Shown: one piece after another, positions 40,604-49,013 of the stretch
How the letters are laid out: each line of letters begins with the position of its first letter
How positions within the stretch are numbered: position 1 is the first letter of the stretch
Source: JABJPM01 sp964344655
GTDB taxonomy: Archaea; Nanobdellota; Nanobdellia; SCGC-AAA011-G17; PNOQ01
Length of the DNA: 64,000 nucleotides
Assembly: GCA_964344655.1 (NCBI GenBank)
Contig: CAYFOF010000001.1
Span: 1-64,000, forward strand
Reading direction: 5' to 3'
Notes under the pieces: model-generated
What the model was told of the DNA's origin: nothing
Database searches by the model: none
What the model saw: the letters and a program-made list of their open reading frames with translations, nothing else
Program-made: the position numbers and the translations under genes

Positions 40604-41539
40604 ATGAAAGAATATGATACAATAATTATTGGTGGAGGAGCTGCTGGATTAACTGCTGCTCTATATACTGGAAGAAAAAAATTGAAAACTTTGATTGTTT
40701 CAATAGATTTGGGAGGGCAAACACTATTAACAGATAATATCGAAAATTACCCTGGAGTGGATAGTTCTCCTGGTCCAGATCTAATGGCAAAATTTCAATC
40801 TCAAGCAACAAAATTTGGTGCAGAAGTTATTATGGGGGAAGCCAATGAGATAAAAAAATCTGGAAAGAATTTTGAAGTTTCTTTGTCTAATGGAGAAAAA
40901 TATTCTAGTAAAACAGTTATTGTGTCTTCTGGAAAAACCGCTAGAAAAATTGGAGTTCCTGGAGAAGATAAATTTATGGGAAGGGGAGTTTCTACTTGTG
41001 CAACATGTGATGCTGCTTTTTTCAAAGATAAAGAAGTAGTCGTGGTAGGAGGAGGAAATTCTGCTTTTGAAGCTGCTGAATTGTTGACTAAGTTTGCAAA
41101 AAAAATTACTTTAGTACATAGAACAGATAAATTTAGGGCTGATGAAATTACTATAGATAAAGTAAAAAAACTAAAACAAGTTGAAATAATTCCATTTTCT
41201 CAATTAACAGAAATAAAGGGAGATAAGATTGTTGAGGGAGTTACTATAGAAAATTCAGAATCAAAAGAAACAAGAGAGATAAAAGCAGATGGAGTTTTTA
41301 TAGAAATTGGATATGAATTAAAAACAGATTGGTTAAAAGATTTGGTAAAAAGAAATGATAAAAATGAAATTGTTATAGACGACAGATGTAACACTTCTCA
41401 AAAAGGAATTTTTGCTGCCGGAGATGTTTCTACAGTTCCATATAAGCAAACGGTAATTTCTGCAGGAGAAGGAGCAAAGGCAGGCTTAGAGGCCTATAAA
41501 TACATAAATGGGGCTGAGGCTGTCATTGATTGGAAATAA
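40604..41539 (+). CDS. trxB: Thioredoxin reductase
   Basis: A flavoenzyme that reduces thioredoxin with NADPH or NADH. The FAD-binding GGGAAGLTAALYTGRK is at residues 9-24, the redox-active CATCDAAFF near 130-138, the nucleotide-binding GGGNSAFEAAELL near 149-161, and the C-terminal FAD loop GIFAAGDV near 270. 311 aa, normal size. Overlaps the beginning of the Shine-Dalgarno of trx. Confidence 0.96.
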   Translation: MKEYDTIIIGGGAAGLTAALYTGRKKLKTLIVSIDLGGQTLLTDNIENYPGVDSSPGPDLMAKFQSQATKFGAEVIMGEANEIKKSGKNFEVSLSNGEKYSSKTVIVSSGKTARKIGVPGEDKFMGRGVSTCATCDAAFFKDKEVVVVGGGNSAFEAAELLTKFAKKITLVHRTDKFRADEITIDKVKKLKQVEIIPFSQLTEIKGDKIVEGVTIENSESKETREIKADGVFIEIGYELKTDWLKDLVKRNDKNEIVIDDRCNTSQKGIFAAGDVSTVPYKQTVISAGEGAKAGLEAYKYINGAEAVIDWK

Positions 41540-41554
41540 TTGGAGGAAAATAAA

Positions 41555-41905
41555 ATGGTTGAAAATTTAACTGCAGAAACTTTTAAGGAAAAAGTTTTTG
41601 ATTATGAAAAGGAAAAAGAATGGAAGTATAAGGGAGATATGCCTTGTATAATAGATTTTTATGCTGATTGGTGTGGGCCGTGTAAAATGGTTGCTCCGAT
41701 TTTAGATGAGTTATCTGAAGAGTATAAAGATAAAATAAAGATCTATAAAATTAATACAGAGACTGAAAAAGAATTAGCGGCTGTATTCCAAATAATGAGT
41801 ATTCCTACTATATTATTTGTTAAGCCAGGAAAAGAACCCCAAGGTGTTCGAGGAGCTTTACCAAAAGCACAATTTGAAGAAAAAATTAAGGAATGGTTAT
41901 TATAA
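41555..41905 (+). CDS. trx: Thioredoxin
   Basis: A 116 aa disulfide reductase with WCGPCKM near residue 37 and the cis-Pro in MSIPTILF. The start at 41555 has TTGGAGGA 7-8 nt upstream; the TTG at 41540 is part of that site and not a start. Works with the upstream reductase. A T-rich stretch ends the operon. Confidence 0.95.
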   Translation: MVENLTAETFKEKVFDYEKEKEWKYKGDMPCIIDFYADWCGPCKMVAPILDELSEEYKDKIKIYKINTETEKELAAVFQIMSIPTILFVKPGKEPQGVRGALPKAQFEEKIKEWLL

Positions 41906-41909
41906 CCTT

Positions 41910-41922
41910 CTTTTTTTATTTG
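41910..41922 (+). terminator. T-rich terminator after trx
   Basis: CTTTTTTTATTTG lies directly after the trx stop; an archaeal-type terminator is inferred. Confidence 0.4.
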
Positions 41923-41957
41923 GAAAAACTTAAAAGATATGGAGATTAATTAGAAAT

Positions 41958-42074
41958 ATGGCGAATGTGGATTCAGGAAGGAAATCGAAACGTGATAAAA
42001 AAGCCAAATCTAGATATAATATTTATAAAAAAGGTGGCGGCAAACGAACATTAAAATTAAAAAATAAAAAATAA
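41958..42074 (+). CDS. Small basic protein (38 aa)
   Basis: Encodes a 38-residue, strongly basic peptide: MANVDSGRKSKRDKKAKSR, then a YNIYKKGGGKRTLKLKNKK end. It has a TATA-like CTTAAAAG about 28 nt upstream of the ATG. The composition suggests nucleic-acid or ribosome binding; it is not any ribosomal protein I recognise. It converges with the lysine-rich protein. Confidence 0.55.
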   Translation: MANVDSGRKSKRDKKAKSRYNIYKKGGGKRTLKLKNKK

Positions 42075-42088
42075 AAACTTAGAAATAT

Positions 42089-42445
42089 TTATCTTCTTTT
42101 CTTTTTAGTTGCTTTTTTCTTAATTGCTTTCTTTTTTACAGGTTTTTTCTTTACAGCCTTTTTCTTAACTACTTTTTTCTTAGCAGGTTTTTTCTTAACA
42201 GCTTTTCTTGCTTTAGCTAAACTTCTTTTTGCTTTAGTAACTTTCTTTTTATCAGCAACTACTTTCTTTTTAGCCTTAGAAACCTTCTTTTTATCAGTAG
42301 CCATTTTTTTCTTAGCCATCTTTAATTTTGTTTTGGCCTTGTTTACTCTTTTTTTAGCAACTGTAACTTTTTTCTTTACTGCTTTTTTCTTAACAACTTT
42401 CTTCTTTGCTGTTTTTTTCTTAGCAGGTTTTTTTCTTGCGACCAT
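42089..42445 (-). CDS. Lysine-rich histone H1-like protein
   Basis: A 118 aa protein almost entirely built of AKKK/VKKK/PAKKK repeats with Lys over 45 percent and no aromatic residues. The middle (about 28-80) has longer A-K-x-K heptads that may be helical. Resembles the C-terminal domain of histone H1 and bacterial HctA/AlgP-like proteins. Probably compacts DNA or binds RNA nonspecifically. A GGAGGTG ribosome binding site precedes the ATG. Alba is encoded at 46783; no core histone is in the window. Confidence 0.75.
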   Translation of the reverse strand: MVARKKPAKKKTAKKKVVKKKAVKKKVTVAKKRVNKAKTKLKMAKKKMATDKKKVSKAKKKVVADKKKVTKAKRSLAKARKAVKKKPAKKKVVKKKAVKKKPVKKKAIKKKATKKKRR

Positions 42446-42560
42446 TAATGGACACCTCCTTTTTTGAAATTAAATCAAAACTTAATTAATTTTTATTTAA
42501 AAGATTTATAAACCTTTTCTTTTTGAAAAAACTTTTAAACTCTCGACGAAGATTATAATT

Positions 42561-42971
42561 ATGAAGTTCAAATATTTACCGCACACAGCAGATGCAAAAT
42601 TTGTTGCTTATGGGAAGGATATCGACGAGGTTTTTGCAAATTCAGCGTTAGCTATGTTCAATATTTTGGGGGATACTAGTAAAGTAAAAGTTACAAAAAA
42701 AATTGAAATTAAATTAAAAGGTAAAAGTTTTGAAAATTTGTTGTATGATTTTCTAGAAGAGTTATTATTCTTATTGGAAACAGAAAATTTATTTTTATCT
42801 TCGGTAAAAAATCTAAAAATTGATAAAGAATTTAATCTAAGTTGTGTTGCCGAGGGAGATGAGATTAGTAATTATGAATTAAAGAGCGATATAAAAGCTG
42901 TAACTTACAGCGATATGAAAATTAGTAAGACTAATAAAGGGCATGAAGCGACTGTTGTTGTGGATATTTAG
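42561..42971 (+). CDS. Archease
   Basis: A 136 aa activator of the RNA ligase RtcB. It begins KYLPHTADAKFVAYGKD, with the His/Asp metal-binding residues of archease, and ends YSDMKISKTNKGHEATVVVDI. RtcB starts 3 nt downstream. This pair is used in tRNA exon ligation. Confidence 0.95.
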   Translation: MKFKYLPHTADAKFVAYGKDIDEVFANSALAMFNILGDTSKVKVTKKIEIKLKGKSFENLLYDFLEELLFLLETENLFLSSVKNLKIDKEFNLSCVAEGDEISNYELKSDIKAVTYSDMKISKTNKGHEATVVVDI

Positions 42972-42974
42972 AAA

Positions 42975-44390
42975 ATGAAAAAGATTTCGAAAGATGTTTA
43001 TGAAGTTGAAAAAGAAGATTGTATGAATGTTCCAGTTAGAATCTTTGCTTCTGAAAAAATTTTGGAAAAGATAAAGAAAGATGATTCTATAAAACAAGCA
43101 AAGAATGTAGCATGTATGCCTGGCATTCAAAAAAGAAGTATTATGCTTTCAGATTCACACCAAGGATATGGTTTTCCAGTAGGAGGGGTTGCTGCGTTTG
43201 ATACTGAACATGGATGTATTTCTCCCGGAGGGGTTGGATTTGATATCAATTGTGGAGTTAGATTATTAACTTCTAGTTTAAGTAAAAAAGAAGTTGAACC
43301 AAAGATAAAAGAATTAATTAACGAATTATTTGATAATATTCCTTGTGGAGTTGGTAAGGAATCAAGAATAAGATTGGATGATAAAGAATTTGATGAAGTT
43401 TTAAATACTGGTTTGAAATGGGCTTTAGATAAAAAATATGCAGATAAAAAAGATTTGGATAAGTGTGAAGAAAATGGACACATGAAAACTGCAGACGCTT
43501 CTAAAGTTAGTCCTCGTGCTCGGAAAAGAGGAAGAAGACAATTGGGAACTTTAGGAGCGGGAAATCATTTTTTAGAAGTTCAGTATGTTGATGAAATTTA
43601 TGATGAAGAGGTTGCAAAGAAATTTGGAATTACTTCAAAAGATCAAATTGTTGTTATGGTTCACTCTGGTTCAAGAGGATTGGGGCATCAAGTTTGTAGT
43701 GATTATTTGAGAAAGATTGAAGATAAATTTCCAGATATTTTTAGTAAATTACCAGACAAAGATTTAGCATACGCTCCAACAGATTCTCATTTAGCAAAAG
43801 ATTATTTGGGGGCTATGAGTGCTGCTGCAAATTATGGGTGGTGTAATAGACAAATAATTTCTTATGAAACTAGAAAGGCATTTAAGAAAATCTTTGGAGA
43901 AAATTTAGATTTAGTTTATGATGTAGCACATAACATTGCGAAAGTTGAGAAATATGAAATTGATGGAAAAATGAAAGATGTTTATGTTCATAGAAAGGGC
44001 GCTACTCGTGCATTTGGTCCTGGGCATAAAGAAGTTCCTAAAATTTACAGAGATGTCGGACAACCAATTTTGCTTCCTGGTTCAATGGGAACTGCATCTT
44101 ATGTTTTAATTGGAACTAATAAAGCAATGAATGAAACTTTTTCTTCTACTCCTCATGGTGCTGGTCGTTTGATGTCTAGGCATGAAGCTATGAAAAAGTT
44201 TGAAGGGGAAAGTGTTAGAAAGAGTTTAGAAAGGCAGAAAATCTATATCAAAGCTGCTTCTGTTAGAGGTATTAGTGAAGAAGCTCCAGATGTTTACAAA
44301 GATGTTGATGAGGTTGTGAAGGTTTCTGATGAAGTTGGGATTGGTAAGAAGGTAGCTAGATTGCGTCCTCTTGGTGTTATCAAAGGTTGA
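42975..44390 (+). CDS. rtcB: RNA-splicing ligase RtcB
   Basis: Joins tRNA halves by 3'-phosphate ligation using GTP and Mn2+. 471 aa. SDSHQGYGFPVGGVAAFD and GFDINCGVRLL hold the metal-binding and catalytic residues (Cys and His), HSGSRGLGHQ and GRLMSRHEAM follow, and the expected histidine for guanylation lies in the region after GSMGTASYVL. It is coupled to archease. The tRNA-Ala gene begins at the very next base after its TGA, so mRNA and tRNA 5' end are contiguous. Confidence 0.97.
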   Translation: MKKISKDVYEVEKEDCMNVPVRIFASEKILEKIKKDDSIKQAKNVACMPGIQKRSIMLSDSHQGYGFPVGGVAAFDTEHGCISPGGVGFDINCGVRLLTSSLSKKEVEPKIKELINELFDNIPCGVGKESRIRLDDKEFDEVLNTGLKWALDKKYADKKDLDKCEENGHMKTADASKVSPRARKRGRRQLGTLGAGNHFLEVQYVDEIYDEEVAKKFGITSKDQIVVMVHSGSRGLGHQVCSDYLRKIEDKFPDIFSKLPDKDLAYAPTDSHLAKDYLGAMSAAANYGWCNRQIISYETRKAFKKIFGENLDLVYDVAHNIAKVEKYEIDGKMKDVYVHRKGATRAFGPGHKEVPKIYRDVGQPILLPGSMGTASYVLIGTNKAMNETFSSTPHGAGRLMSRHEAMKKFEGESVRKSLERQKIYIKAASVRGISEEAPDVYKDVDEVVKVSDEVGIGKKVARLRPLGVIKG

Positions 44391-44461
44391 GGGCCTGTAG
44401 TGTAATGGTATCACGGGGGGCTGGCAGTCCCTAGACCCGAGTTCGATTCTCGGCAGGTCCA
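44391..44461 (+). tRNA. tRNA-Ala (anticodon GGC)
   Basis: Acceptor GGGCCTG/CAGGTCC includes the G3-U70 wobble that defines alanine identity. Anticodon stem GGGGG/TCCCT with loop CTGGCAG (anticodon GGC), T stem CCGAG/CTCGG with loop TTCGATT. Discriminator A. The gene starts with no gap after rtcB and no TATA box is obvious just upstream, so processing from the rtcB transcript is likely. Confidence 0.95.
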
Positions 44462-44495
44462 TAATTTTTATATATTTGGATTAACTACTTTTATT

Positions 44496-44903
44496 ATGGT
44501 TGTTAATTTTTTATCTAGAGAGTTGGCTTTTGATGCTTTAGATACTATGATGTATTTGAAAGGAGTTGGAGGATCTGAAGAAGTGTATTATAGGTTTGTT
44601 TCTGCTTTAGAAGAAGGATTGGGAAGAATAGAAAAAGAGGATATGCCTCCAATTTCTGAAAAAGTTATTTATGATGCAATGGATATTGCTTATCCTTTTA
44701 TCGCCGGATATAGTGATTTTATGAGATTTGCAATGGCGAAGGATATTCCCAATAGGTTGAGAGATCATTTAAAGTATAATGAATTTGAAGATGAAGAAAT
44801 AAATAACCTGGCTAGTTTTTGTAAGGCTTTTCACGATATTGCTCTAAATAGAAGGTCTGAGAATATTCCAAGAGTTGAAGAGATGTTGGGGAAATTAGAA
44901 TAA
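44496..44903 (+). CDS. Hypothetical protein
   Basis: A 135 aa, mostly helical acidic protein (FLSRELAFDALDTMMYLKG; IYDAMDIAYPFIAGYSDFMRFAM). No known domain. A TATA-like TTTTATATATTT about 26 nt upstream of the ATG gives it its own promoter. Flanked by tRNA-Ala and the CAU tRNA. Confidence 0.6.
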   Translation: MVVNFLSRELAFDALDTMMYLKGVGGSEEVYYRFVSALEEGLGRIEKEDMPPISEKVIYDAMDIAYPFIAGYSDFMRFAMAKDIPNRLRDHLKYNEFEDEEINNLASFCKAFHDIALNRRSENIPRVEEMLGKLE

Positions 44904-44943
44904 AGGAAAGCTTTTTAAAATAAAATTTGATTCTTTTTGTTAT

Positions 44944-45017
44944 GGCGCTATAGCATAGTTGGTTAATGCGTCCGTTTCATGTGCGGAAGATCCCCGGTTC
45001 AAATCCGGGTAGCGCCA
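44944..45017 (+). tRNA. tRNA with CAU anticodon (tRNA-Met or tRNA-Ile2)
   Basis: Acceptor GGCGCTA/TAGCGCC, D stem GCAT/ATGC, anticodon stem TCCGT/GCGGA with loop TTCATGT (anticodon CAT), and T stem CCCGG/CCGGG. Discriminator A. The anticodon stem lacks the three consecutive G-C pairs of initiators, so it is elongator Met or the Ile-AUA decoder. Position 37 is G rather than the A that usually follows a U36; position 38 is U. This is unusual. Its 3' end abuts the antiporter gene stop. Confidence 0.9.
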
Positions 45018-46727
45018 TTAATTATCTTCTAAATGTTTTATATTTCTTTTTTTAGATTCTATGAAATATTTTCTATTTTTAGTTGATTTTTTCAACATAG
45101 AAGCAACTTTCTCTCCACTAATGATATGTGGAAGAATTACATAATCTGCTCCTGCGCCATATAACATTTCTGCTTGATGGACATGGTTTGCAGTTACGAT
45201 TACATTTACTTTTTCATTCTTACTTTTTATGTATTTGATTAAGAATAGATTATCTCTTGTATTTGGAACTGTAGCAATTACTGTTTTTAGGGACTTTACC
45301 TTTATTTTTTCTAGAACTTCTTTGTTAGACATATTTCCATATACGCAAGGAACTTTATTCTTTAGCAATTTCTTTATTACATCTGGATTATTATCTAAGA
45401 CTAGAACTTTTTTTCTTAGCCCTTTTAGAGTATTGTAAAAGATTGAACCCATTCTGTGTTTTCCGATTAATAATACATCTATTTTCTTTCCCCTTGGAGT
45501 GTATTCTAGAACTTTCTTTTTCTTTACTGGAAGAAGATTTTCTATGAACTTTAGTGCGGGTGAAAAGAATACATAAATTGGATACTGGAATTCTAATAAA
45601 TAAGAAGTTAAAATCATAGTTATTATTGTTAATAATATTATTGTTGAGAATACTTCTTGAGATATTGCTCCGACAACAAAGGGCATTACAATTAGTATTA
45701 ATGAGAATTCACTTGTTTGTCCTAGGCTTAATCCAGAAAAGAATGATGTTCTTCTTTCATATCCAAATAATGAAACTAGTAAATAAATTATAATTGGTTT
45801 TACTATAACTATTGCTAAAACTAACCACAGTATTCTTGACATAAATTCTGAACTTATTGAAGTTAATTGCATTCCTAGAGATACAAAGAATAGTGTTGCA
45901 AAGAAACTCTTCAATGGATTAACTTTTCCAACAATATCAAAGTGATATGGTAAACTGGCTAATGCAACTCCTGCTACAAATGCTCCAATGGCCACTGAAA
46001 AGGATAAATAATGAGCTAAAATCGAAAATACAAACAATACTGTTAATGATGTTAAAAATAATAATTCTTTTGATCTTGCGGCAAAAGTGAATAATTTAGA
46101 GAAAACAAATTTACTCATTAAATACGCTACTACAAATAATACTGCTCCCCTAAACAATGCTAGAAGTATTAAAGAAGGTGAGAAGTTTTCTGCAGTTGTT
46201 AAAAGGGATAGAACAATTATAATTAATAGATCTTGAACTAATAATATTCCTAGAACAATTCTTCCATGTAATGTATCTAGTTGTTCTGAATCTGAAAGTA
46301 ATTTAATTACAATCATAGTACTGCTGAATGCTAAAACAATACCAAGAATAATTGCTTCAAAGTTTGAAAATCCTAATTTTAAACTTAAGAAGAATCCAAT
46401 GAAATACATTGAAACTATTTGTACTAGTCCTCCAAGAGAGGCAGCCAAACCAATGTCTTTTAATTTTTTAATATTTATTTCTAAACCTACTGCGAATAAT
46501 AAAAATGCTATTCCGAATTCAGATAGAGCTTTTATGGCTTCTGGATCTTTTATTAGTCCTAAACCTAACGGACCAAGAATTAAACCAGCTAAAATATATG
46601 CGGGAGTAAGAGGTTGTTTGAAAAATCTTACAATGAATGCAAGTATTGTTGCAAATATTAGAATTAATCCAATTTCTAAAACTACATTACCATGTGCTAA
46701 ATTAGTTAATGTTTCTATTAAACCCAT
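45018..46727 (-). CDS. CPA2-family cation/proton antiporter with RCK domain
   Basis: A 569 aa membrane transporter. Residues 1-385 hold 12-13 helices of the KefB/CPA2 type (GLILGPLGLGLI, FLLFAVGLEIN, GLSLGQTSEFSLIL), and residues about 415-530 form a TrkA-N (RCK) Rossmann domain (VLLIGKHRMGSIFYNTL and VLVLDNNPDVIKKL). It would exchange K+ or Na+ for protons under control of a nucleotide. A GAGGGATAT-type sequence precedes the ATG. Confidence 0.93.
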   Translation of the reverse strand: MGLIETLTNLAHGNVVLEIGLILIFATILAFIVRFFKQPLTPAYILAGLILGPLGLGLIKDPEAIKALSEFGIAFLLFAVGLEINIKKLKDIGLAASLGGLVQIVSMYFIGFFLSLKLGFSNFEAIILGIVLAFSSTMIVIKLLSDSEQLDTLHGRIVLGILLVQDLLIIIVLSLLTTAENFSPSLILLALFRGAVLFVVAYLMSKFVFSKLFTFAARSKELLFLTSLTVLFVFSILAHYLSFSVAIGAFVAGVALASLPYHFDIVGKVNPLKSFFATLFFVSLGMQLTSISSEFMSRILWLVLAIVIVKPIIIYLLVSLFGYERRTSFFSGLSLGQTSEFSLILIVMPFVVGAISQEVFSTIILLTIITMILTSYLLEFQYPIYVFFSPALKFIENLLPVKKKKVLEYTPRGKKIDVLLIGKHRMGSIFYNTLKGLRKKVLVLDNNPDVIKKLLKNKVPCVYGNMSNKEVLEKIKVKSLKTVIATVPNTRDNLFLIKYIKSKNEKVNVIVTANHVHQAEMLYGAGADYVILPHIISGEKVASMLKKSTKNRKYFIESKKRNIKHLEDN

Positions 46728-46782
46728 TATATCCCTCTTTACTAAAAATTAGGATTATCCTTTTTTAAAGGTTTTTATAGAA

Positions 46783-47100
46783 TTATTTCTTTTTGATTGT
46801 TATTTCCATAGTTGAAACTCGAACTTGTTTTCCTTCTTTGTTTTCGAATTCTTCACTGTCTATCTTTATGTCAGAAATTTCAACAGTATCTTCTAAAAAT
46901 CTTTTAGTAGCTACTTCAGCAATATCTACTCCTCTAGAAATAAATTTTCCTCTTGATTTTATAACAACTTCTTTTGCATTTTGAGTTGTGAACTGCATTA
47001 CGACTCCCGTAACATAGTTCATGAATGGCTTTCCGCCAACAAACACTACACTGTCGTCACTTTTCTTCACTTTTTTATCATTTGAGTTGTCTTCAGTCAT
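46783..47100 (-). CDS. albA: DNA/RNA-binding protein Alba
   Basis: A chromatin protein of 105 aa with the Alba fold. VFVGGKPFMNYVTGVV is at residues 19-34, KEVVIKSRGKFISRGVDIAE follows with the conserved Lys/Arg DNA-contact loop, and the C-terminus is a beta-strand hairpin. The N-terminal 18 residues are an acidic/Asn extension. Probably the main chromatin protein together with the lysine-rich protein at 42089. Confidence 0.95.
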   Translation of the reverse strand: MTEDNSNDKKVKKSDDSVVFVGGKPFMNYVTGVVMQFTTQNAKEVVIKSRGKFISRGVDIAEVATKRFLEDTVEISDIKIDSEEFENKEGKQVRVSTMEITIKKK

Positions 47101-47135
47101 TTTAAGATCCTAATTATCCATATTATTACTAATAT

Positions 47136-47327
47136 TTATAATTGTTGTTTTTTTGCTAATCTAGTTAGATATCCAGCTATGATGTTTCTGAATTTTTTGG
47201 ATTCTGTTTCAACGTTTTCATCAACGATTACTTTATTTTCTTCAAAATTCTTCTTGAATTTAGTAGGATCTTCCTTAAACAACTTATGAGCTGTTCTCTT
47301 GATTAATTGTGTTTTTATTCTTCCCAT
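47136..47327 (-). CDS. rps17e: 30S ribosomal protein S17e
   Basis: A 63 aa ribosomal protein. MGRIKTQLIKRTAHKLF and NIIAGYLTRLAKKQQ are the family's conserved ends. Encoded alone between Alba and the primase on the same strand. Confidence 0.93.
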   Translation of the reverse strand: MGRIKTQLIKRTAHKLFKEDPTKFKKNFEENKVIVDENVETESKKFRNIIAGYLTRLAKKQQL

Positions 47328-47356
47328 TTTACTTCATGATGAGGAATTTATTTGGT

Positions 47357-48601
47357 TTATAAAGGTTTTGAATCTGATTTTTTCTTTTTTGGTTTTTTGA
47401 ATTTAAACATTGAAATTGTGTAATTCAGGGGATTTTTGAACTTTCTTGTTATGTTTTCTTCTGGTAGTATTCCAATGTCTGCGTAGTATGCCTTATTGCT
47501 GTAATTTGGAGGAGGAACTTTCTTTGAATTTATTTTGTGCCAATTTAATTGAGAAATGATGTATCCTTCTTTTAATGGTTCTTCTAAATTATCATTCCAA
47601 TCTTTTACTCTCTTTTCTATTTCATCTGGATTCCATCCTATGCATTTTAAGAAATTTATTAAAATAAATAAAAATCTCTTTTTTCCATCTTGAAGACCCT
47701 GTAATCCTTTCTTTATACATGGTGAAAAATATTCTTCAGGAATTGCCTCTGTTATTTCTTCATAGTCTGTTTTTCTTTTTTCAGTTAATTCTTCGGTGGA
47801 TTCTTTTTTTATTGATTTTTTTGAATACCAATCAAGAGCTTGTGTTATTAAAGAAGTTGCTTCGCCTTCTATGAAATTAGAATTATCCAAGAATCTTATA
47901 TTTGTTTTAACATTTTCTGGTTTTGCTCTTTCTTTATCAAATGTTAAGACTTCTTCTTGATTTATTGGTAGGCTTGCTAGTCCTGATTTTTCATGTAAAG
48001 AATATGGTGCACGGAACATGTGTCTGTTAGAGATTAAAACAGTATCAATTTCTATTTTATCTTTTATTTGTTCCCCGTATTTTTCTATTAATGCAGGAGT
48101 TATCATTTCTGTTAGATATTCTGCTATAATTTTTGGGCCTTCTGGGAATAGATTGATTATTTCTATTTCGTTAACTTTCGAAGGAAATGTTTTGAAGGGA
48201 ATTGCTATGTGGAATCCTTTATTCCCAGAAAATTTAACTGACATATTTTTTATGTCATGAAATTTCATGGCTTCAATTAAATAATAAGTTATTTTCTTTG
48301 AATCTTCTAGATCTGGAGAATCTATGTCCAAAATAAAATCCCATCCTTTTCTTAAATTATCTAGATCTCTCTTTTTCATTCCGGGTTTTAGTTCTAAAGG
48401 ATTAGACCAATGTTCTTCAGAAATATGGAAAGAGGTAGCTCCACGTTTTACTAGCTCTATTATGTCGTTTTCGAATTGTATTATATCTGGACGTTTTCCG
48501 AATTTTCCTAGTCCATGCATTACAGAAACCTCTCTTTTTTGAGAATTAAATGCTATTTCTCTCTTTATTTCATTCTTTGAATAGTAAGAAATTGGATCCA
48601 T
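47357..48601 (-). CDS. priS: DNA primase, small-subunit type with fused PriL-like C-terminus
   Basis: The archaeo-eukaryotic primase that makes RNA primers. DID (residues 92-94) holds the catalytic metals, SGNKGFH (125-131) is the second motif, and DTVLISNRHMFRAPYSLHEK is the third. Residues about 290-395 carry PCIKKGLQGLQDGKKRFLF and LKEGYIISQLNWHK, which resemble the C-terminal part of PriL. PriL has four Fe-S Cys, but here only Cys in SPCIK and KCIGW are visible, so the cluster may be lost. Fused, monomeric primases are known in Nanoarchaeota; no separate PriL is in the window. Total 414 aa. Confidence 0.88.
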   Translation of the reverse strand: MDPISYYSKNEIKREIAFNSQKREVSVMHGLGKFGKRPDIIQFENDIIELVKRGATSFHISEEHWSNPLELKPGMKKRDLDNLRKGWDFILDIDSPDLEDSKKITYYLIEAMKFHDIKNMSVKFSGNKGFHIAIPFKTFPSKVNEIEIINLFPEGPKIIAEYLTEMITPALIEKYGEQIKDKIEIDTVLISNRHMFRAPYSLHEKSGLASLPINQEEVLTFDKERAKPENVKTNIRFLDNSNFIEGEATSLITQALDWYSKKSIKKESTEELTEKRKTDYEEITEAIPEEYFSPCIKKGLQGLQDGKKRFLFILINFLKCIGWNPDEIEKRVKDWNDNLEEPLKEGYIISQLNWHKINSKKVPPPNYSNKAYYADIGILPEENITRKFKNPLNYTISMFKFKKPKKKKSDSKPL

Positions 48602-48635
48602 AAAAATAAGGTAGTTTACTTGTATTTAAAAAAGA

Positions 48636-49013
48636 TTATATTTCATCAAAATGTTTAGAGAAATCATCTAACTCTTTTTGCATTTGTTTGCTTAGTTTTT
48701 CTAGTTCTTTTGTTTGGTTTTCTATAACTTCCATAGCAGAATTAGTGTCTTTTCTGACTATTACACCAGAACCTACGCCCATTAAAACTTTTGAAGCATC
48801 TTTTAATTCAGATTCAATAAATATTCCAGAACCTAGCGGGGTTTGAATTTTTTTGTTTTTTACTTCTTTTAGTTCTTTTAAGTTATCTTTTAATGTGTGT
48901 AAATCAGAAATTTGTTGGCCTACTGCAGCTATTTGTTGTTCCATTTGTTGAACTTGTTGTAGCATTAGTTGTTGTGCCATCAATTTTTGTTGATCTTGTT
49001 GATTATTGGTCAT
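48636..49013 (-). CDS. pfdA: Prefoldin subunit alpha
   Basis: The alpha subunit of the chaperone whose beta subunit is at 36110. 125 aa. A Gln-rich start, then coiled coil 1 (about 10-52), the double beta-hairpin (KIQTPLGSGIFIESELK; VLMGVGSGVIVRK) and coiled coil 2. It overlaps L14e by 4 nt at the end of the ribosomal superoperon. Confidence 0.92.
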   Translation of the reverse strand: MTNNQQDQQKLMAQQLMLQQVQQMEQQIAAVGQQISDLHTLKDNLKELKEVKNKKIQTPLGSGIFIESELKDASKVLMGVGSGVIVRKDTNSAMEVIENQTKELEKLSKQMQKELDDFSKHFDEI

